Origin: Achromobacter sp. MYb9
GTDB lineage: Bacteria > Pseudomonadota > Gammaproteobacteria > Burkholderiales > Burkholderiaceae_B
Direction: 5' to 3'
Length of the DNA: 64,000 nt
Assembly: GCF_002975275.1 (NCBI RefSeq)
Contig: NZ_PCOQ01000014.1
Location: 1-64,000 of the forward strand
The notes under the pieces are model-generated. The model was not told the origin of the DNA, ran no database searches, and was given only the letters and a program-made list of their open reading frames with translations. Positions 1 to 9,883 of this stretch are shown here, piece by piece (the stretch's first letter is position 1; every line of letters starts with the position of its first letter). The position numbers and the translations under genes were made by a program.

Positions 1-244
1 CGGCAGGAGGGGGCGGCGGCACCTGGCGGGCGGGCGCGGGGATCTGCGCCTTGCGTGCCGGCGACGCCATGCCGTCGAGTTCGGGCTGGACGAGCAGCTC
101 GTCCTCGTCATCGTCGGCAAGGACGGCTTGGGTGTTGGACCGCGCAGCGGCAGTCTTGGTGGTGCGGGCCTGCGCCCGGGCGGATTCGCCCGAGGGGAAG
201 GTCAGGATGGCTGCGGGGCGGGTGGGCAACTTCGGAAGCGGCAT
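1..244 (-). CDS. PhoH-family protein, N-terminal fragment (runs off the window)
   Basis: An open minus-strand frame begins with ATG at 244 and stays open to the window edge, giving about 81 residues starting MPLPKLPTRPAAILTFPSGE. The visible part is low-complexity and rich in Ala, Pro and acidic residues (a DDDEDE run near residue 45), with no domain of its own. Known PhoH-type ATPases of Bordetella and Achromobacter carry a similar variable N-terminus before the PIN and PhoH domains, and lie just downstream of bcp. The name therefore comes from context and N-terminal resemblance, not from a visible ATPase motif. It is co-oriented with bcp, with a 56-bp gap. Confidence 0.55.
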   Translation of the reverse strand, partial: MPLPKLPTRPAAILTFPSGESARAQARTTKTAAARSNTQAVLADDDEDELLVQPELDGMASPARKAQIPAPARQVPPPPPA

Positions 245-300
245 ATGCGTCACTCTCCAGGGTGGGCCGGCTATAGCGCCTGACGGGTATTCCTGTACGG

Positions 301-765
301 CTAACCGATGCTTTTCGCGGCCTGCAGGACTTCCTTGGCGTGGCCCGGGACCTTCACCCCGCGCCACTCCTGCACCAGCACGCCATACGCATCAATCAAA
401 AAGGTGCTGCGCTCGATGCCGCGCACCTGCTTGCCATACATGTTCTTCTGCTTGATGACACCGAACAGATTGCACACGGTTTCGTCGGTGTCGGCGATGA
501 GAGGGAAAGGAAGTTCGTACTTGGCCTTGAAATTCTCGTGCGATTTCAGCGAATCGCGCGAGATGCCGATGACCACCGCGCTGGCTGCCAGGAATTCGGC
601 GTTCAGGTCGCGGAAATCCTGGCTCTCGGTCGTGCAGCCAGGGGTGTTGTCCTTAGGATAGAAATACAGGATGACGGCGCGGCCCTGGCATTGCTCAAGG
701 CTGATCGGACCAATGGTGCTTTCAGCGGTGAATTGCGGGGCAGGCTTGCCGATACTGGGCGTCAT
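301..765 (-). CDS. bcp: Thioredoxin-dependent peroxiredoxin, Bcp/PrxQ type
   Basis: This 154-residue cytoplasmic thiol peroxidase reduces hydrogen peroxide and organic peroxides with thioredoxin. The peroxidatic cysteine is C44 in the motif YPKDNTPGCTTES. The second Cys that E. coli BCP has five residues later is replaced by aspartate or serine here. The only other cysteines are C26 and C98 (ETVCNLFG), so resolution must use another thiol or a one-Cys mechanism. The length matches the family. The ATG overlaps the stop of the upstream Mth938-like gene by four bases (ATGA), which indicates translational coupling. The phoH-like gene follows on the same strand. Confidence 0.95.
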   Translation of the reverse strand: MTPSIGKPAPQFTAESTIGPISLEQCQGRAVILYFYPKDNTPGCTTESQDFRDLNAEFLAASAVVIGISRDSLKSHENFKAKYELPFPLIADTDETVCNLFGVIKQKNMYGKQVRGIERSTFLIDAYGVLVQEWRGVKVPGHAKEVLQAAKSIG

Positions 766-1259
766 TTCTGGGAATCTCCGTTGGGAGGGATGAGGGCGAC
801 CACGACGCGGCGGCCCTCCGCCATCAGGATGTTGTAGGTGCGCGAGGCGGCGTGCGTGTCCATGATTTCGACGCCGATGCCCATGGCCAACAGGGGACGC
901 AACACTTCGGGGCGCAGGAACTGTTGCCGGGCGCCCGTGCCGACCAGCAGCACTTCGGGCGCATTGGCCGGACGGCTGGGCGTGGCTTCCGGTTCGTCCA
1001 GGAATGCCATGGGATCGCGGACGGGCTCGGTCAAACCGGCCGCCTGGTGCAACAGGGGGGAGGTGATGTCGGCCGGCGACTCAACGGGCCATTCGGTCAC
1101 TTCGCCTTCGGGGCCAAAGGCGACCGAGGAGGAAAAACGTACCTGGTTGACCTCGATATAACCCTCACCGTACGCGGTGACAGTGTTCAGAGCGGCCGTC
1201 GCAGGATCGGTATGCAGCTTCAATAAAAACTCCGGCTTTGTGGCTTGATAATAGCGCAT
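762..1259 (-). CDS. Mth938-like (DUF498) domain protein
   Basis: This protein has 165 residues and begins [16 protein letters not shown]. The C-terminal half carries the Mth938/NDUFAF3-like fold pattern, with [15 protein letters not shown] followed by [32 protein letters not shown]. Mitochondrial homologues (NDUFAF3) assist complex I assembly, but the bacterial role is not established. The frame is open further upstream to 1637; I chose the ATG at 1259 because the conserved protein starts there and the upstream extension is low-complexity and opposes alaC. It is first in a likely operon with bcp (4-bp overlap) and the phoH-like gene. Confidence 0.85.
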   Translation of the reverse strand: MRYYQATKPEFLLKLHTDPATAALNTVTAYGEGYIEVNQVRFSSSVAFGPEGEVTEWPVESPADITSPLLHQAAGLTEPVRDPMAFLDEPEATPSRPANAPEVLLVGTGARQQFLRPEVLRPLLAMGIGVEIMDTHAASRTYNILMAEGRRVVVALIPPNGDSQK

Positions 1260-1290
1260 CAGGATGTACAGATGTTGCACTGTATCCACT

Positions 1291-1323
1291 CGGGAAATGG
1301 GGGTTTTTCCGCCCCATTTGCCG
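1291..1323. repeat. Imperfect inverted repeat in the alaC upstream region
   Basis: The arms AAATGGGG (1295-1302) and CCCCATTT (1312-1319) are perfect complements around a 9-nt spacer. Outer CGG/CCG pairs at 1291-1293 and 1321-1323 extend it past one mismatch. It lies between the divergent Mth938-like gene and alaC and covers the possible alaC -35 element. It could be an operator or an RNA hairpin. Confidence 0.5.
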
Positions 1324-1346
1324 CCTAGGCGTCCTTGCGCTAGATT
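1318..1346 (+). promoter_or_regulatory. Possible sigma-70 promoter of alaC
   Basis: TTGCCG (1318-1323) and TAGATT (1341-1346) are separated by 17 bp, and TGC directly precedes the -10 element (extended -10). Each hexamer matches consensus at four of six positions. A start near 1353 would leave a leader of about 100 nt before the alaC ATG. Prediction by inspection only. Confidence 0.35.
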
Positions 1347-1455
1347 ACAGGGTTTTGCTGCACTGCAATCGTGTGCTGGCGCGGCTTTGAGCCTGCTTTT
1401 CCCCTTCGCGCGACCGCGCCCGGTTGTTGCCCCTTCGCCCCTAAGGATTCCCGTC

Positions 1456-2643
1456 ATGAGGAAGTTCTCCCGCATTGAGCGTTTGCCGCCGTACGTTTTC
1501 AACATTACCGGCGAGCTCAAGATGGCGGCCCGCCGGCGGGGCGAGGACATCATCGATATGTCGATGGGCAATCCGGACGGCCCCACGCCCAGGCACATCG
1601 TCGACAAGATGGTTGAGGCCACCACGCGCCCGACCACGCACGGTTACTCGGTGTCCAAGGGCATCCCGCGCCTGCGCAAGGCGATCTGCGACTGGTATCA
1701 GCGCCGCTACGCGGTTGAATTCGATCCCGACTCCGAAGCCATCGTCACCATCGGTTCCAAAGAAGGCCTGGCCCACTTGATGCTGGCCACGCTGGACCGC
1801 GGCGACACGGTGCTGGTGCCCAACCCCAGCTACCCGATCCACATCTACGGCGCTGTCATCGCCGGCGCCAACATCCGTTCGGTGCGCATGACGCCGGGCG
1901 TGGATTTTTTCGAGGAACTGGAACGCGCCGTGCGCGAGTCCATCCCGAAGCCTAAAATGATGGTGCTCGGATTTCCCAGCAACCCGACCGCCCAGTGCGT
2001 GGACCTGTCGTTCTTCGAACGCGTGGTGGCGCTGGCCAAGGAGCACGACATCCTTGTCGTGCACGACCTGGCCTACGCCGACATCACCTTCGACGGCTAC
2101 GTGGCGCCTTCCATCATGCAAGTGCCCGGCGCGCGCGATGTCGCCGTCGAGTTCTTCACCATGAGCAAAAGCTACAACATGGCGGGCTGGCGCATCGGCT
2201 ACATGGTTGGCAACCGCGACCTCGTCAACGCGCTGGCGCGTATCAAGAGCTATCACGACTACGGTACGTTCACGCCGATCCAGGTGGCGTCCATCGCCGC
2301 CCTGGACGGTCCGCAGGATTGCGTGAACGAGATCGTGGCGCAGTATCAAAGCCGCCGCGATGTGCTTGCGCGCGGTCTGCATGAAGCAGGTTGGAATGTG
2401 GAGATTCCGAAGGCGTCCATGTATATCTGGGCGCAGATCCCCGAGCCCTACCGGGCGATGGGCTCTTTGGAATTTGCCAAGCGTGTCCTGTCGGATGCGA
2501 AGGTGGCCGTGTCCCCCGGGATCGGCTTCGGCGAGTATGGCGACGACTACGTACGCTTCGCTCTTATCGAAAACGAGCAGCGTACCCGCCAGGCGGTGCG
2601 CGGCATCAAAGATATGTTCCGCAAGGACGGATTGCTGAAATAG
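1456..2643 (+). CDS. alaC: PLP-dependent aminotransferase, AlaC type
   Basis: This 395-residue class I/II aminotransferase resembles AlaC, which makes alanine from pyruvate with glutamate. The PLP-binding lysine is K238 in [13 protein letters not shown]. The substrate and cofactor motifs MGNPDGPTP near residue 37 and GFPSNPTAQ near residue 173 are visible. The frame is open from 1264, but the conserved protein starts at [15 protein letters not shown] (ATG 1456). In this family the gene commonly precedes hom and thrC, as here, separated by 124 bp containing a GC-rich repeat. Related aminotransferases of other specificity cannot be excluded by inspection. Confidence 0.88.
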   Translation: MRKFSRIERLPPYVFNITGELKMAARRRGEDIIDMSMGNPDGPTPRHIVDKMVEATTRPTTHGYSVSKGIPRLRKAICDWYQRRYAVEFDPDSEAIVTIGSKEGLAHLMLATLDRGDTVLVPNPSYPIHIYGAVIAGANIRSVRMTPGVDFFEELERAVRESIPKPKMMVLGFPSNPTAQCVDLSFFERVVALAKEHDILVVHDLAYADITFDGYVAPSIMQVPGARDVAVEFFTMSKSYNMAGWRIGYMVGNRDLVNALARIKSYHDYGTFTPIQVASIAALDGPQDCVNEIVAQYQSRRDVLARGLHEAGWNVEIPKASMYIWAQIPEPYRAMGSLEFAKRVLSDAKVAVSPGIGFGEYGDDYVRFALIENEQRTRQAVRGIKDMFRKDGLLK

Positions 2644-2732
2644 GGCCCCCCGTAGCGCTGCGCGCTGCCCCCCCAGGGGGCATGCTGGCGGACCGGCGGA
2701 GCCGGATCCGCGGCATCCCGATAAGGGGCCGC
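2644..2732. repeat. GC-rich intergenic repeat-like element between alaC and hom
   Basis: After the alaC stop comes GGGCCCCCCGTAGCGCTGCG, a C-run and a G-run, then GCGGACCGGCGGAGCCGGATCCGCGG. It contains nested complementary segments (AGCGCTGCGCGCT, CCCCCCAGGGGG, and GCGGAtCCGGC against GCCGGATCCGC). Its composition and symmetry resemble dispersed intergenic palindromes of Burkholderiales. Only this copy is in the window. It may end or weaken transcription from alaC into hom. Confidence 0.4.
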
Positions 2733-2767
2733 ACTTGTTTCTTGCGTGAGCAATTTGGAGAACTGAA

Positions 2768-4111
2768 ATGAATTCCCCTCAACGCCCGCCCGCAGAAGGC
2801 GGGGCGATGAAACCCATGAAGGTGGGCCTGCTTGGTCTTGGCGTGGTTGGCGGCGGCACGTGGACCGTGCTGTCGCGCAACGCCGAGGAAATCGCGCGCC
2901 GCGCCGGCCGCCGCATTGAAGTCACCCGCGCCGCCGTGCGCGACGTAGCCAAGGCGCGCAGCCGCGTCGGCGACTCGATCCTCGTCGATACCGACGTGCA
3001 CGCGCTGGTACGCGACCCCGAAATCGATATCGTCGTCGAACTGATTGGCGGCGACACGCTGGCGCTGGAACTGGTGATGGAAGCCATCGCCAACGGCAAG
3101 CACGTCGTCACCGCGAACAAGGCGCTGCTGGCCAACCATGGCAACGAGATTTTCGCCGCCGCCTACGAGCGTGGCGTGATGGTCACGTTCGAAGCCGCGG
3201 TCGCCGGTGGCATCCCCATCATCAAGGCGATCCGCGAAGGCCTGACGGCCAACCGCATCCAGTGGGTAGCCGGCATCATCAACGGCACCACCAATTTCAT
3301 CCTGTCCGAAATGCGTTCGCGCGGCCTGCCGTTCGCGGACGTGCTGGCCGAAGCCCAGCGCCTGGGCTACGCCGAAGCCGACCCCACGTTCGACGTCGAG
3401 GGCGTGGATGCCGCGCACAAGCTGACCCTGCTGGCCTCGCTGGCCTTTGGCGTGCCGGTGCAGTTCGACCGCGCCTACATTGAAGGCATCTCGCAGCTGG
3501 CCGCCGAAGACATCGAACACGCCGAACGCCTGGGCTACCGCATCAAACTGCTGGGCATCACCAAGCGCCGTCCCGATGGCATCGAAATGCGCGTGCATCC
3601 GGCGCTGGTGCCGTCCGAACGCCTGCTGGCCAACGTCGAAGGCGCGATGAACGCCGTGCTGGTCAAGGGCGACGCCGTCGGCCCCACGCTGTACTACGGG
3701 CAAGGCGCCGGTGAAGAACCCACCGCGTCGGCCGTCGTCGCCGACCTGGTCGACGTCACCCGCCTGCATACCGCCGACCCGGGCAACCGCGTCCCGCATT
3801 TGGCGTTCCAGCCGGACGCCATGTCCGATACGCCGATCCTGCCGATCGAGTTGGTCAGCACGTCGTACTATCTTCGCTTGCGCGTCGACGATCAGCCCGG
3901 CGTGCTGGCGGATATCGCGCGCATCCTGGCGGACCGCTCGATTTCGATCGGATCGATGATCCAGCAGCCTTCGCACATCGGCGGCGCCGACATCATCTTC
4001 CTGACGCACGAGGCCGTGGAAGGCAACGTCAACCAGGCCATTGAGCGCATCGAGTCCTTGCCGTTCGTCCGGTCCAAGGTCACCCGACTGCGCGTGGAGC
4101 ACCTGACATGA
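2768..4111 (+). CDS. hom: Homoserine dehydrogenase
   Basis: The enzyme reduces aspartate semialdehyde to homoserine with NAD(P)H at the branch point to threonine and methionine. The nucleotide-binding loop GLLGLGVVGGG is near residues 19-29, the catalytic core GIINGTTNFILSEM near 170, and a C-terminal ACT domain begins around residue 370 (LRLRVDDQPGVLADIARIL), giving feedback sensing. I start at ATG 2768, which has a strong TTGGAG seven bases upstream. ATG 2807 (MKPMKVGLL) is an alternative that would remove 13 unconserved residues. The stop overlaps thrC by four bases. Confidence 0.95.
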   Translation: MNSPQRPPAEGGAMKPMKVGLLGLGVVGGGTWTVLSRNAEEIARRAGRRIEVTRAAVRDVAKARSRVGDSILVDTDVHALVRDPEIDIVVELIGGDTLALELVMEAIANGKHVVTANKALLANHGNEIFAAAYERGVMVTFEAAVAGGIPIIKAIREGLTANRIQWVAGIINGTTNFILSEMRSRGLPFADVLAEAQRLGYAEADPTFDVEGVDAAHKLTLLASLAFGVPVQFDRAYIEGISQLAAEDIEHAERLGYRIKLLGITKRRPDGIEMRVHPALVPSERLLANVEGAMNAVLVKGDAVGPTLYYGQGAGEEPTASAVVADLVDVTRLHTADPGNRVPHLAFQPDAMSDTPILPIELVSTSYYLRLRVDDQPGVLADIARILADRSISIGSMIQQPSHIGGADIIFLTHEAVEGNVNQAIERIESLPFVRSKVTRLRVEHLT

Positions 4112-5517
4112 AATACATCTCTACCCGTGGTGGCATGGACGCCCTGGGGTTCTCCGACATCCTGCTGGAAGGCCTGGCGCCCGACGGCGGTCTGGCCATG
4201 CCGGAGCAACTGCCGCAAGTGTCCGAGCAGACGCTTGAATCCTGGCGTGGCCTGTCCTACGCGGACCTGGCGTTCGAAGTGCTGTCGCGGTTTGCCACCG
4301 ACATCCCCGCGGACGACCTGCGCCGCCTGACGCGCGCCGCCTACACACAAGAGATCTTCAATAGCGAAGACATCGTCCCGCTGCGTCCGCTGGGCGCCGG
4401 CCTGTCGCTGCTGGGCTTGTCCGAAGGGCCGACGCTGGCCTTCAAGGACATGGCCATGCAGTTCCTGGGCCAGGCCTTCGAATACGTGTTGGCCAAGCGC
4501 GGCACCACGCTGAACATCGTGGGCGCCACCTCGGGCGACACGGGGTCGGCAGCCGAATACGCCCTGCGGGGCAAGCAGGGCGTGGCGGTCTTCATGCTGT
4601 CGCCGCATGGCCGCATGAGCGCCTTCCAGCGCGCGCAGATGTACTCGCTGCAAGACGAGAACATCCACAACATCGCCGTGCGCGGCGTGTTCGACGAAGC
4701 CCAGGATATCGTCAAGGCCCTGGCCGGCGACCTGGAATTCAAGACGAAGTACCGTCTGGGTGCCGTGAACTCCATCAACTGGGCGCGCATCGCCGCCCAG
4801 GTGGTGTACTACTTCCACGGCTGGCTGCGCGCCACCGACAAGCCGGGCCAGCAAGTGTCTTTCGCCGTGCCGTCGGGCAACTTCGGCAACATCCTGTCGG
4901 GTCACATCGCGCGCGGCATGGGCTTGCCCGTGCGCCGCCTGGTGTTGGCCACGAACGAGAACAACGTGCTGGAAGAGTTCTTCCGCACGGGCATCTACCG
5001 TCCGCGCCCCGCCGAACAGACCTACGCCACGTCCAGCCCCTCGATGGATATCTCGCGGGCCTCGAACTTCGAACGCTTCGTGTTCGAGCTGGTGGGCCGC
5101 GACGCCGCCCGCGTCAAGGCCTTGTGGGCAGCGCTGGCCAGGGATGGCTCGTTCGATCTGTCCGATCTGAAGCCGCAGTTCGAGTCGCGCTATGGCTTCG
5201 TGTCGGGCGCAAGCTCGCACGAAGACCGTCTGGCGACCATCCGTTCCGTCTACGACGAGACCGGCGTGCTGGTGGACCCGCACACGGCCGATGGCGTGAA
5301 GGTCGCGCGCGAATTCATCGAGCCGGGCGTGCCCATGCTGGTACTGGAAACCGCGTTGCCGGCCAAGTTTTCGGAAACCATCGAAGAAGCGCTGGGTCGT
5401 CCGGCCACGCCGCCGGGCAACCTCGCCAACCTGGAATCCCTGCCGCAGCGCGTGGAAGTCATGGAATGCAGCGAATCCGCCGTGCGCCGCTTCATCGAGG
5501 CCAACGCCAAGGTGTGA
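4108..5517 (+). CDS. thrC: Threonine synthase
   Basis: This 469-residue PLP enzyme converts O-phosphohomoserine to threonine. The PLP lysine is K113 in PTLAFKDMAMQFLG, followed by the phosphate-binding segment ATSGDTGSAAEYAL. The N-terminal YISTRGG and the length fit the longer, bacterial/fungal class of threonine synthases. The ATG overlaps the hom stop (ATGA), so the two are translationally coupled. The usual partner thrB is not adjacent, so homoserine kinase is encoded elsewhere. A strong terminator follows. Confidence 0.96.
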   Translation: MKYISTRGGMDALGFSDILLEGLAPDGGLAMPEQLPQVSEQTLESWRGLSYADLAFEVLSRFATDIPADDLRRLTRAAYTQEIFNSEDIVPLRPLGAGLSLLGLSEGPTLAFKDMAMQFLGQAFEYVLAKRGTTLNIVGATSGDTGSAAEYALRGKQGVAVFMLSPHGRMSAFQRAQMYSLQDENIHNIAVRGVFDEAQDIVKALAGDLEFKTKYRLGAVNSINWARIAAQVVYYFHGWLRATDKPGQQVSFAVPSGNFGNILSGHIARGMGLPVRRLVLATNENNVLEEFFRTGIYRPRPAEQTYATSSPSMDISRASNFERFVFELVGRDAARVKALWAALARDGSFDLSDLKPQFESRYGFVSGASSHEDRLATIRSVYDETGVLVDPHTADGVKVAREFIEPGVPMLVLETALPAKFSETIEEALGRPATPPGNLANLESLPQRVEVMECSESAVRRFIEANAKV

Positions 5518-5553
5518 ACGGTGTAACGGCTTGCGCGTTCTGTAAGCGAGAAG

Positions 5554-5588
5554 AACCCCTCCCAGGCCTGCCTGCGAGGGGTTTTTTT
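5554..5588 (+). terminator. Intrinsic terminator after thrC
   Basis: The stem AACCCCTC (5554-5561) pairs with GAGGGGTT (5576-5583), and the T-run continues to 5588. It ends the hom-thrC transcript. Confidence 0.85.
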
Positions 5589-5702
5589 ACGATGTGGGAT
5601 GCGGGGATTACGTTCTCATGCATTTTGACCACAACCCGACACGGGTTCGGGGTCGGATTGCCGATACAGTGAATCCACCATTCACACTTGGAGAACACGC
5701 CC

Positions 5703-5924
5703 ATGAACCTGAAGACCATGACGTTGGCCCTGGTGGTGACCGGAGTTGGGGTGCTGGCCGGATGCTCGTCGCCCTCGGTCATTCAGAATCGGGACGGAAG
5801 CTCGACCGTGACGCCCGACACGCCGTCTTACGACAAGAAGTCCGGCATGTATGAGTACGACAAGGACGGCAAGAAAGTCCAGATCAACAAGGACGACGTG
5901 AAGTCCATCGAAGAGGTCAAATGA
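5703..5924 (+). CDS. YgdI/YgdR-type small lipoprotein
   Basis: This is a 73-residue exported lipoprotein. A short hydrophobic signal peptide ends in the lipobox LAGC (Cys near residue 19), followed by SSPSVIQNRDGSSTVTPDTP and a small SH3-like segment SGMYEYDKDGKKVQINKDDV typical of YgdI/YgdR. The start at ATG 5703 is set by GGAGAA eight bases upstream; an in-frame TTG at 5688 overlaps that site and is unlikely. Function is unknown. It is monocistronic, between terminators. Confidence 0.85.
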   Translation: MNLKTMTLALVVTGVGVLAGCSSPSVIQNRDGSSTVTPDTPSYDKKSGMYEYDKDGKKVQINKDDVKSIEEVK

Positions 5925-5948
5925 CCGCGACCGCGCGATACGCGCAAT

Positions 5949-5983
5949 GAAAAAAGCCCCTTGAGCGATCAAGGGGCTTTTTC
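5949..5983. terminator. Bidirectional intrinsic terminator
   Basis: AAAAAGCCCCTTGA and TCAAGGGGCTTTTT are perfect complements around GCGA. A- and T-rich flanks on both sides allow it to serve both the lipoprotein gene (+) and fbp (-). Confidence 0.88.
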
Positions 5984-5998
5984 AATTCCGGCGGGCGG

Positions 5999-7018
5999 TT
6001 ACTTCGCCGCTTCTTCCGCGTGATAGCGGCCCACGCGGTCGACTTCGTTCTTCGAACCCAGGATCACGCTGACACGCTGGTGCAGCTTGTCGGGCTGGAT
6101 TTCCATGATGCGCTGCTCGCCGTTGATCGATGCGCCGCCTGCCTGTTCGACCAGGAAGCTCATGGGATTGGCTTCATACATCAGGCGCAGTTTGCCGGCC
6201 TTGCCGGGCTCGCGCGCGTCCCAGGGGTACATGAAGATGCCGCCACGGGTCAGGATGCGATGCACGTCCGCCACCATCGAGGCGATCCAGCGCATGTTGA
6301 AGTCCTTGCCCAGCGGACCGGTCGTGCCGGCCAGGCAGTCGTCGACGTAGCGCTTGACCGGGGGAGCCCAGTGGCGCATGTTCGACATGTTGATCGCGAA
6401 TTCCTTGGTGTCTTCCGGCACCCGGATGTTCTCGTGCGTCAACACCCACGACCCCATTTCGCGGTCCAGCGTGAAGCCCACGACGCCATTGCCAATAGTC
6501 AGCACCAGCATGGTCTGCGGCCCGTAGACGGCATAGCCGGCCACGACCTGCTTGTCGCCCGGCTGCAGGAAATCTTCTTCGCAAACGGGGGCGCCCGACA
6601 CGTTGTGCGGGGCGTGCAGCACCGAGAAGATCGTGCCGATGGAGACGTTGACGTCGATGTTCGACGAGCCATCCAGGGGATCGAACAGCAGCAGGTATTC
6701 GCCCTTGGGGTAGCGATTCGGAATCAGGTGGATGGTTTCCATCTCTTCCGAGGCCATGGCCGCCAGGTGGCCGCCCCATTCGTTGGCTTCCAGCAGAATT
6801 TCGTTGGACAGCACGTCCAGCTTCTTCTGCACTTCGCCTTGGACGTTTTCGCTTTCCAGGCTGCCCAGGACGCCGCCTAAGGCGCCCTTGCTGACGGCAT
6901 GGCTGATGGCCTTGCAGGCCCGCGCGACCACTTCGATAAGCAGCCGCACTTCCGGCGCAAGGGCTTGGGCGGAGCGCTGTTGCTCCACCAGGTATTGAGT
7001 CAGTGTTTTACGTTTCAA
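5999..7018 (-). CDS. fbp: Fructose-1,6-bisphosphatase class I
   Basis: This 339-residue gluconeogenic enzyme hydrolyses fructose 1,6-bisphosphate to fructose 6-phosphate. The metal-binding signature [14 protein letters not shown] lies near residues 111-124 and the sugar-phosphate-binding part GGIFMYPWD near 250. I start at TTG 7018 (Met-Lys-Arg-Lys-Thr-Leu), because AGGGAGA sits six bases upstream and homologues begin with KRKTLTQYL. The only upstream ATG (7039) would overlap the end of pepN and has no ribosome site. pepN ends 10 bp upstream on the same strand, suggesting co-transcription. Confidence 0.95.
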   Translation of the reverse strand: MKRKTLTQYLVEQQRSAQALAPEVRLLIEVVARACKAISHAVSKGALGGVLGSLESENVQGEVQKKLDVLSNEILLEANEWGGHLAAMASEEMETIHLIPNRYPKGEYLLLFDPLDGSSNIDVNVSIGTIFSVLHAPHNVSGAPVCEEDFLQPGDKQVVAGYAVYGPQTMLVLTIGNGVVGFTLDREMGSWVLTHENIRVPEDTKEFAINMSNMRHWAPPVKRYVDDCLAGTTGPLGKDFNMRWIASMVADVHRILTRGGIFMYPWDAREPGKAGKLRLMYEANPMSFLVEQAGGASINGEQRIMEIQPDKLHQRVSVILGSKNEVDRVGRYHAEEAAK

Positions 7019-7028
7019 AAAGGTCTCC

Positions 7029-9734
7029 CTATGCTGCAAATTCTAAAGCTTTGGATACGATTTCCTGCACATTGCGCGACAGGCCCTCGTGGGCGCGCAC
7101 GCGTTCCAGGGCGGCCTGCATGGGCGTTCTCAGGGCAGGCACGAAGCGCGACCAGTTGTCCAGCGCGCGGGCCAGACGCGCGGCGATTTCCGGATTCAGC
7201 GCGTCAAGCGCCAGCACCTGCTCGGCCCAGAAAGCGTAACCGGTGCCATCCGGGTGATGCATGCCGCGTGCGTTGTTCAGGCAGAACTGGAAAATCAGGG
7301 CGCGCGCCCGGTTCGGGGTGCGCAGGGTGAATGCCGGATGCGTCATCAGTTCGCGCGCGGTCTGCACCGTGGTCGAACGGGCGGCGGCCTGCAGGGCGAA
7401 CCACTTGTCCACCACCAGCGGATTATCGCGCCACTTGTCGTAGAACGCGGCCAGCGCTTCCTGCGGGAAGTCGCCCTGGCCGTAATTGATCAAGGCGGAC
7501 AGCGCGGCCATGCTGTCGGTCATATTGCCGGCGCGTTCGTATTGCTGCTCTGCCAGGCGCTGGGCGTCATGTTCGCCTGCCGCCAGCAAATGGCTCAGCG
7601 CCAGATTCTTCAGCGCGCGCATGCCGGCGGGCACCGGGGCCGGACTGTACTCGCCCGGCGTCTGGTTCTGCTCGAACGCCTGACGGAATTCGGGGGCAAG
7701 CTGGCGGCCAAGTTCGGCGCGCAGGAAGTCGCGCGCCACGGCCAGGGCAGGCGGGTCCACGGCGTGCATGCGTTCTGCCAGGGTCTTTTCCGACGGTAGC
7801 GCCAGCGCGCGGGCGCGGTAGGCGGCGTCGATCGCCGGATCGGTCAGCAACGCGCGCCACGCGTCGATGAAGGCGGCGTCGGCATGCAGCGTGCGGCCCG
7901 CCTGGCGCGCCTCGGCCAGCGCCAGGATTTGGCGCGTGGCCAATTCCTGGCCGGCTTCCCAGCGCGCGAACGGATTGCCGTCGTGCGCGGACAGCAGGGC
8001 CAGTTCTTCGTCGGCCCAGTCGTAGTCCACGATGACGGGCGCCGAGAAATCACGCAACAGCGAGGGCACGGGGCGTTCGGCGATGTCGTCGAACACCCAA
8101 TGCTGGCGTTGCGTCGTCAGTTCCAGCAGGGCCGTGTCATGGACGGCGCCGTCAAGGCGCAAGGGCAGGGCGCTGCCGTCGCGGGCCAGCAGGCCGATGG
8201 CGAAGGGGATGTGATACGGCGCCTTGACGTAGTCGGCGCCGGCCTTTTTCTCGACGCCCACCGGCTGGCAGTCCTGCGTCAGCGTGACCGTGCAGCGGCG
8301 CGTGGCGGCGTCGTGTTCCAGTGTGACGGTGACGCGCGGCGTGCCAGCCTGGCGATACCAGCGGCGGAACACGGACAGGTCGCGGCCCGGATGCTGGCCG
8401 ATATAGACCGATTCCATGGCGGCGACAAAGTCGTCGCAGGTCACGGCCTGGCCGTCGTGACGGCGGAAATACTCGTCCATGCCCGCGCGGAAACCTTCTT
8501 CGCCCAGCAGGGTGTGCTGCATGCGGATGACTTCGGCGCCTTTCTCGTACACGGTGGCCGTGTAGAAGTTGCCGATCTCCTGGTAGCTCTCGGGCCGGAT
8601 GGGGTGGGCCATGGGGCCTGCGTCTTCCGGGAACTGGGCCGCGCGCAACGCCACCACGTCATCGATGCGCTTGACCGCGCGCGCGCTGGCTGCCGCCGTC
8701 GCGTCCATGCTGTGCGCCATCATGTCCGCGCTGAATTCCTGGTCGCGGAAGACCGTCAGGCCCTCTTTAAGGCTTAACTGGAACCAGTCGCGGCAAGTGA
8801 CGCGATTGCCGGTCCAGTTGTGGAAATACTCGTGGCCGATGACGGACTCGATACCTTCGTAATTGGCGTCCGTGGCCGTGTCGGCATCGGCCAGCACGTA
8901 CGCGGCGTTGAAGATGTTCAGGCCCTTGTTCTCCATCGCGCCCATGTTGAAGTCATGGACGGCCACGATCATGAAGCGGTCCAGGTCCAGCTCCAGGCCG
9001 AAGCGGGTTTCGTCCCAACGCAGGGCGCGCACCAGCGAATCCAGTGCCCATTCCGTCTTGGTTTCCGAACCCGGGTCGCTATAGACCTGCAGCAGCACGT
9101 CGCGGCCGCTGGCGGTTTTGACCTGGGTCTCGCGATGGGTCAGGTTGCCCGCCACCAGCGCGAACAGATAGCAAGGCTTGGGGAACGGGTCTTCCCATTC
9201 GACCTCGTTGCGGCCGTCGGGCAATTGGCGCGATGCCATCAGGTTGCCGTTGGACAGCAGCACGGGATATTCGGGGGTCGCGCGCAGCGTCACGCGATAG
9301 CGCGACATGACATCGGGCCGATCGGCGAACCAGGTGATGCGGCGAAAGCCTTCCGCTTCGCACTGCGTGAAGAAATTGCCGCCCGATACATACAGGCCCA
9401 TCAGCGTGGAATTGGCGGACGGTTTGCAGCGGCTGACGATCTCGACCGTGGCCTCGGCGGGCAAGCCGTAGATCGCCAGGCTGTGATCCGACAGGTGATA
9501 GCCGTCGGCGGCCAGCGCCGCCCCGTTGACGCCTACCGAGACGAGTTCCAGGTCTTCCCCATCCAGGATCAGGGCCGCGTCGGCGCTGGCGCCGGGTTTG
9601 CGTTGCACGCGCATGGTGCAGCGCACCTCGGTGGCGTCGGGCGCCAGATCGAAGGCCAGCGCGACTTCTGGAATGTCGTAGGGGTAGGGCTGGTAATCCT
9701 TGCGATAAACGGTAATGGGCGTGTCGGTGCGCAT
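7029..9734 (-). CDS. pepN: Aminopeptidase N (M1 family)
   Basis: This 901-residue cytosolic zinc aminopeptidase removes N-terminal residues from peptides. The exopeptidase motif GAMEN is near residue 264. The zinc site is H301-E-Y-F-H305, with the third ligand about 19 residues later in [15 protein letters not shown]-terminal beta-domain, catalytic, and C-terminal helical regions are all present and the length matches E. coli PepN (870). The ATG at 9734 begins [14 protein letters not shown]. It lies immediately upstream of fbp and divergent from the DUF4136 lipoprotein gene. Confidence 0.97.
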   Translation of the reverse strand: MRTDTPITVYRKDYQPYPYDIPEVALAFDLAPDATEVRCTMRVQRKPGASADAALILDGEDLELVSVGVNGAALAADGYHLSDHSLAIYGLPAEATVEIVSRCKPSANSTLMGLYVSGGNFFTQCEAEGFRRITWFADRPDVMSRYRVTLRATPEYPVLLSNGNLMASRQLPDGRNEVEWEDPFPKPCYLFALVAGNLTHRETQVKTASGRDVLLQVYSDPGSETKTEWALDSLVRALRWDETRFGLELDLDRFMIVAVHDFNMGAMENKGLNIFNAAYVLADADTATDANYEGIESVIGHEYFHNWTGNRVTCRDWFQLSLKEGLTVFRDQEFSADMMAHSMDATAAASARAVKRIDDVVALRAAQFPEDAGPMAHPIRPESYQEIGNFYTATVYEKGAEVIRMQHTLLGEEGFRAGMDEYFRRHDGQAVTCDDFVAAMESVYIGQHPGRDLSVFRRWYRQAGTPRVTVTLEHDAATRRCTVTLTQDCQPVGVEKKAGADYVKAPYHIPFAIGLLARDGSALPLRLDGAVHDTALLELTTQRQHWVFDDIAERPVPSLLRDFSAPVIVDYDWADEELALLSAHDGNPFARWEAGQELATRQILALAEARQAGRTLHADAAFIDAWRALLTDPAIDAAYRARALALPSEKTLAERMHAVDPPALAVARDFLRAELGRQLAPEFRQAFEQNQTPGEYSPAPVPAGMRALKNLALSHLLAAGEHDAQRLAEQQYERAGNMTDSMAALSALINYGQGDFPQEALAAFYDKWRDNPLVVDKWFALQAAARSTTVQTARELMTHPAFTLRTPNRARALIFQFCLNNARGMHHPDGTGYAFWAEQVLALDALNPEIAARLARALDNWSRFVPALRTPMQAALERVRAHEGLSRNVQEIVSKALEFAA

Positions 9735-9883
9735 GGAGTGGCAGTCCTGATTGAACGAGGGTTCTATTGTAGTGGGTGGCCGCGACGGCCCGCCTGAAGC
9801 TTGCGGGCTACGGCAAACTTTTTGCCGTGCGCCCTGTCAAAGCTCAGTATGATGGCGCCGTCGCGCGCCAGAGGAGTCGCAAA

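Noticed and set aside
1264..1455. Upstream extension of alaC from 1264
   Set aside because: The extra residues are unconserved and cover the predicted promoter and palindrome.
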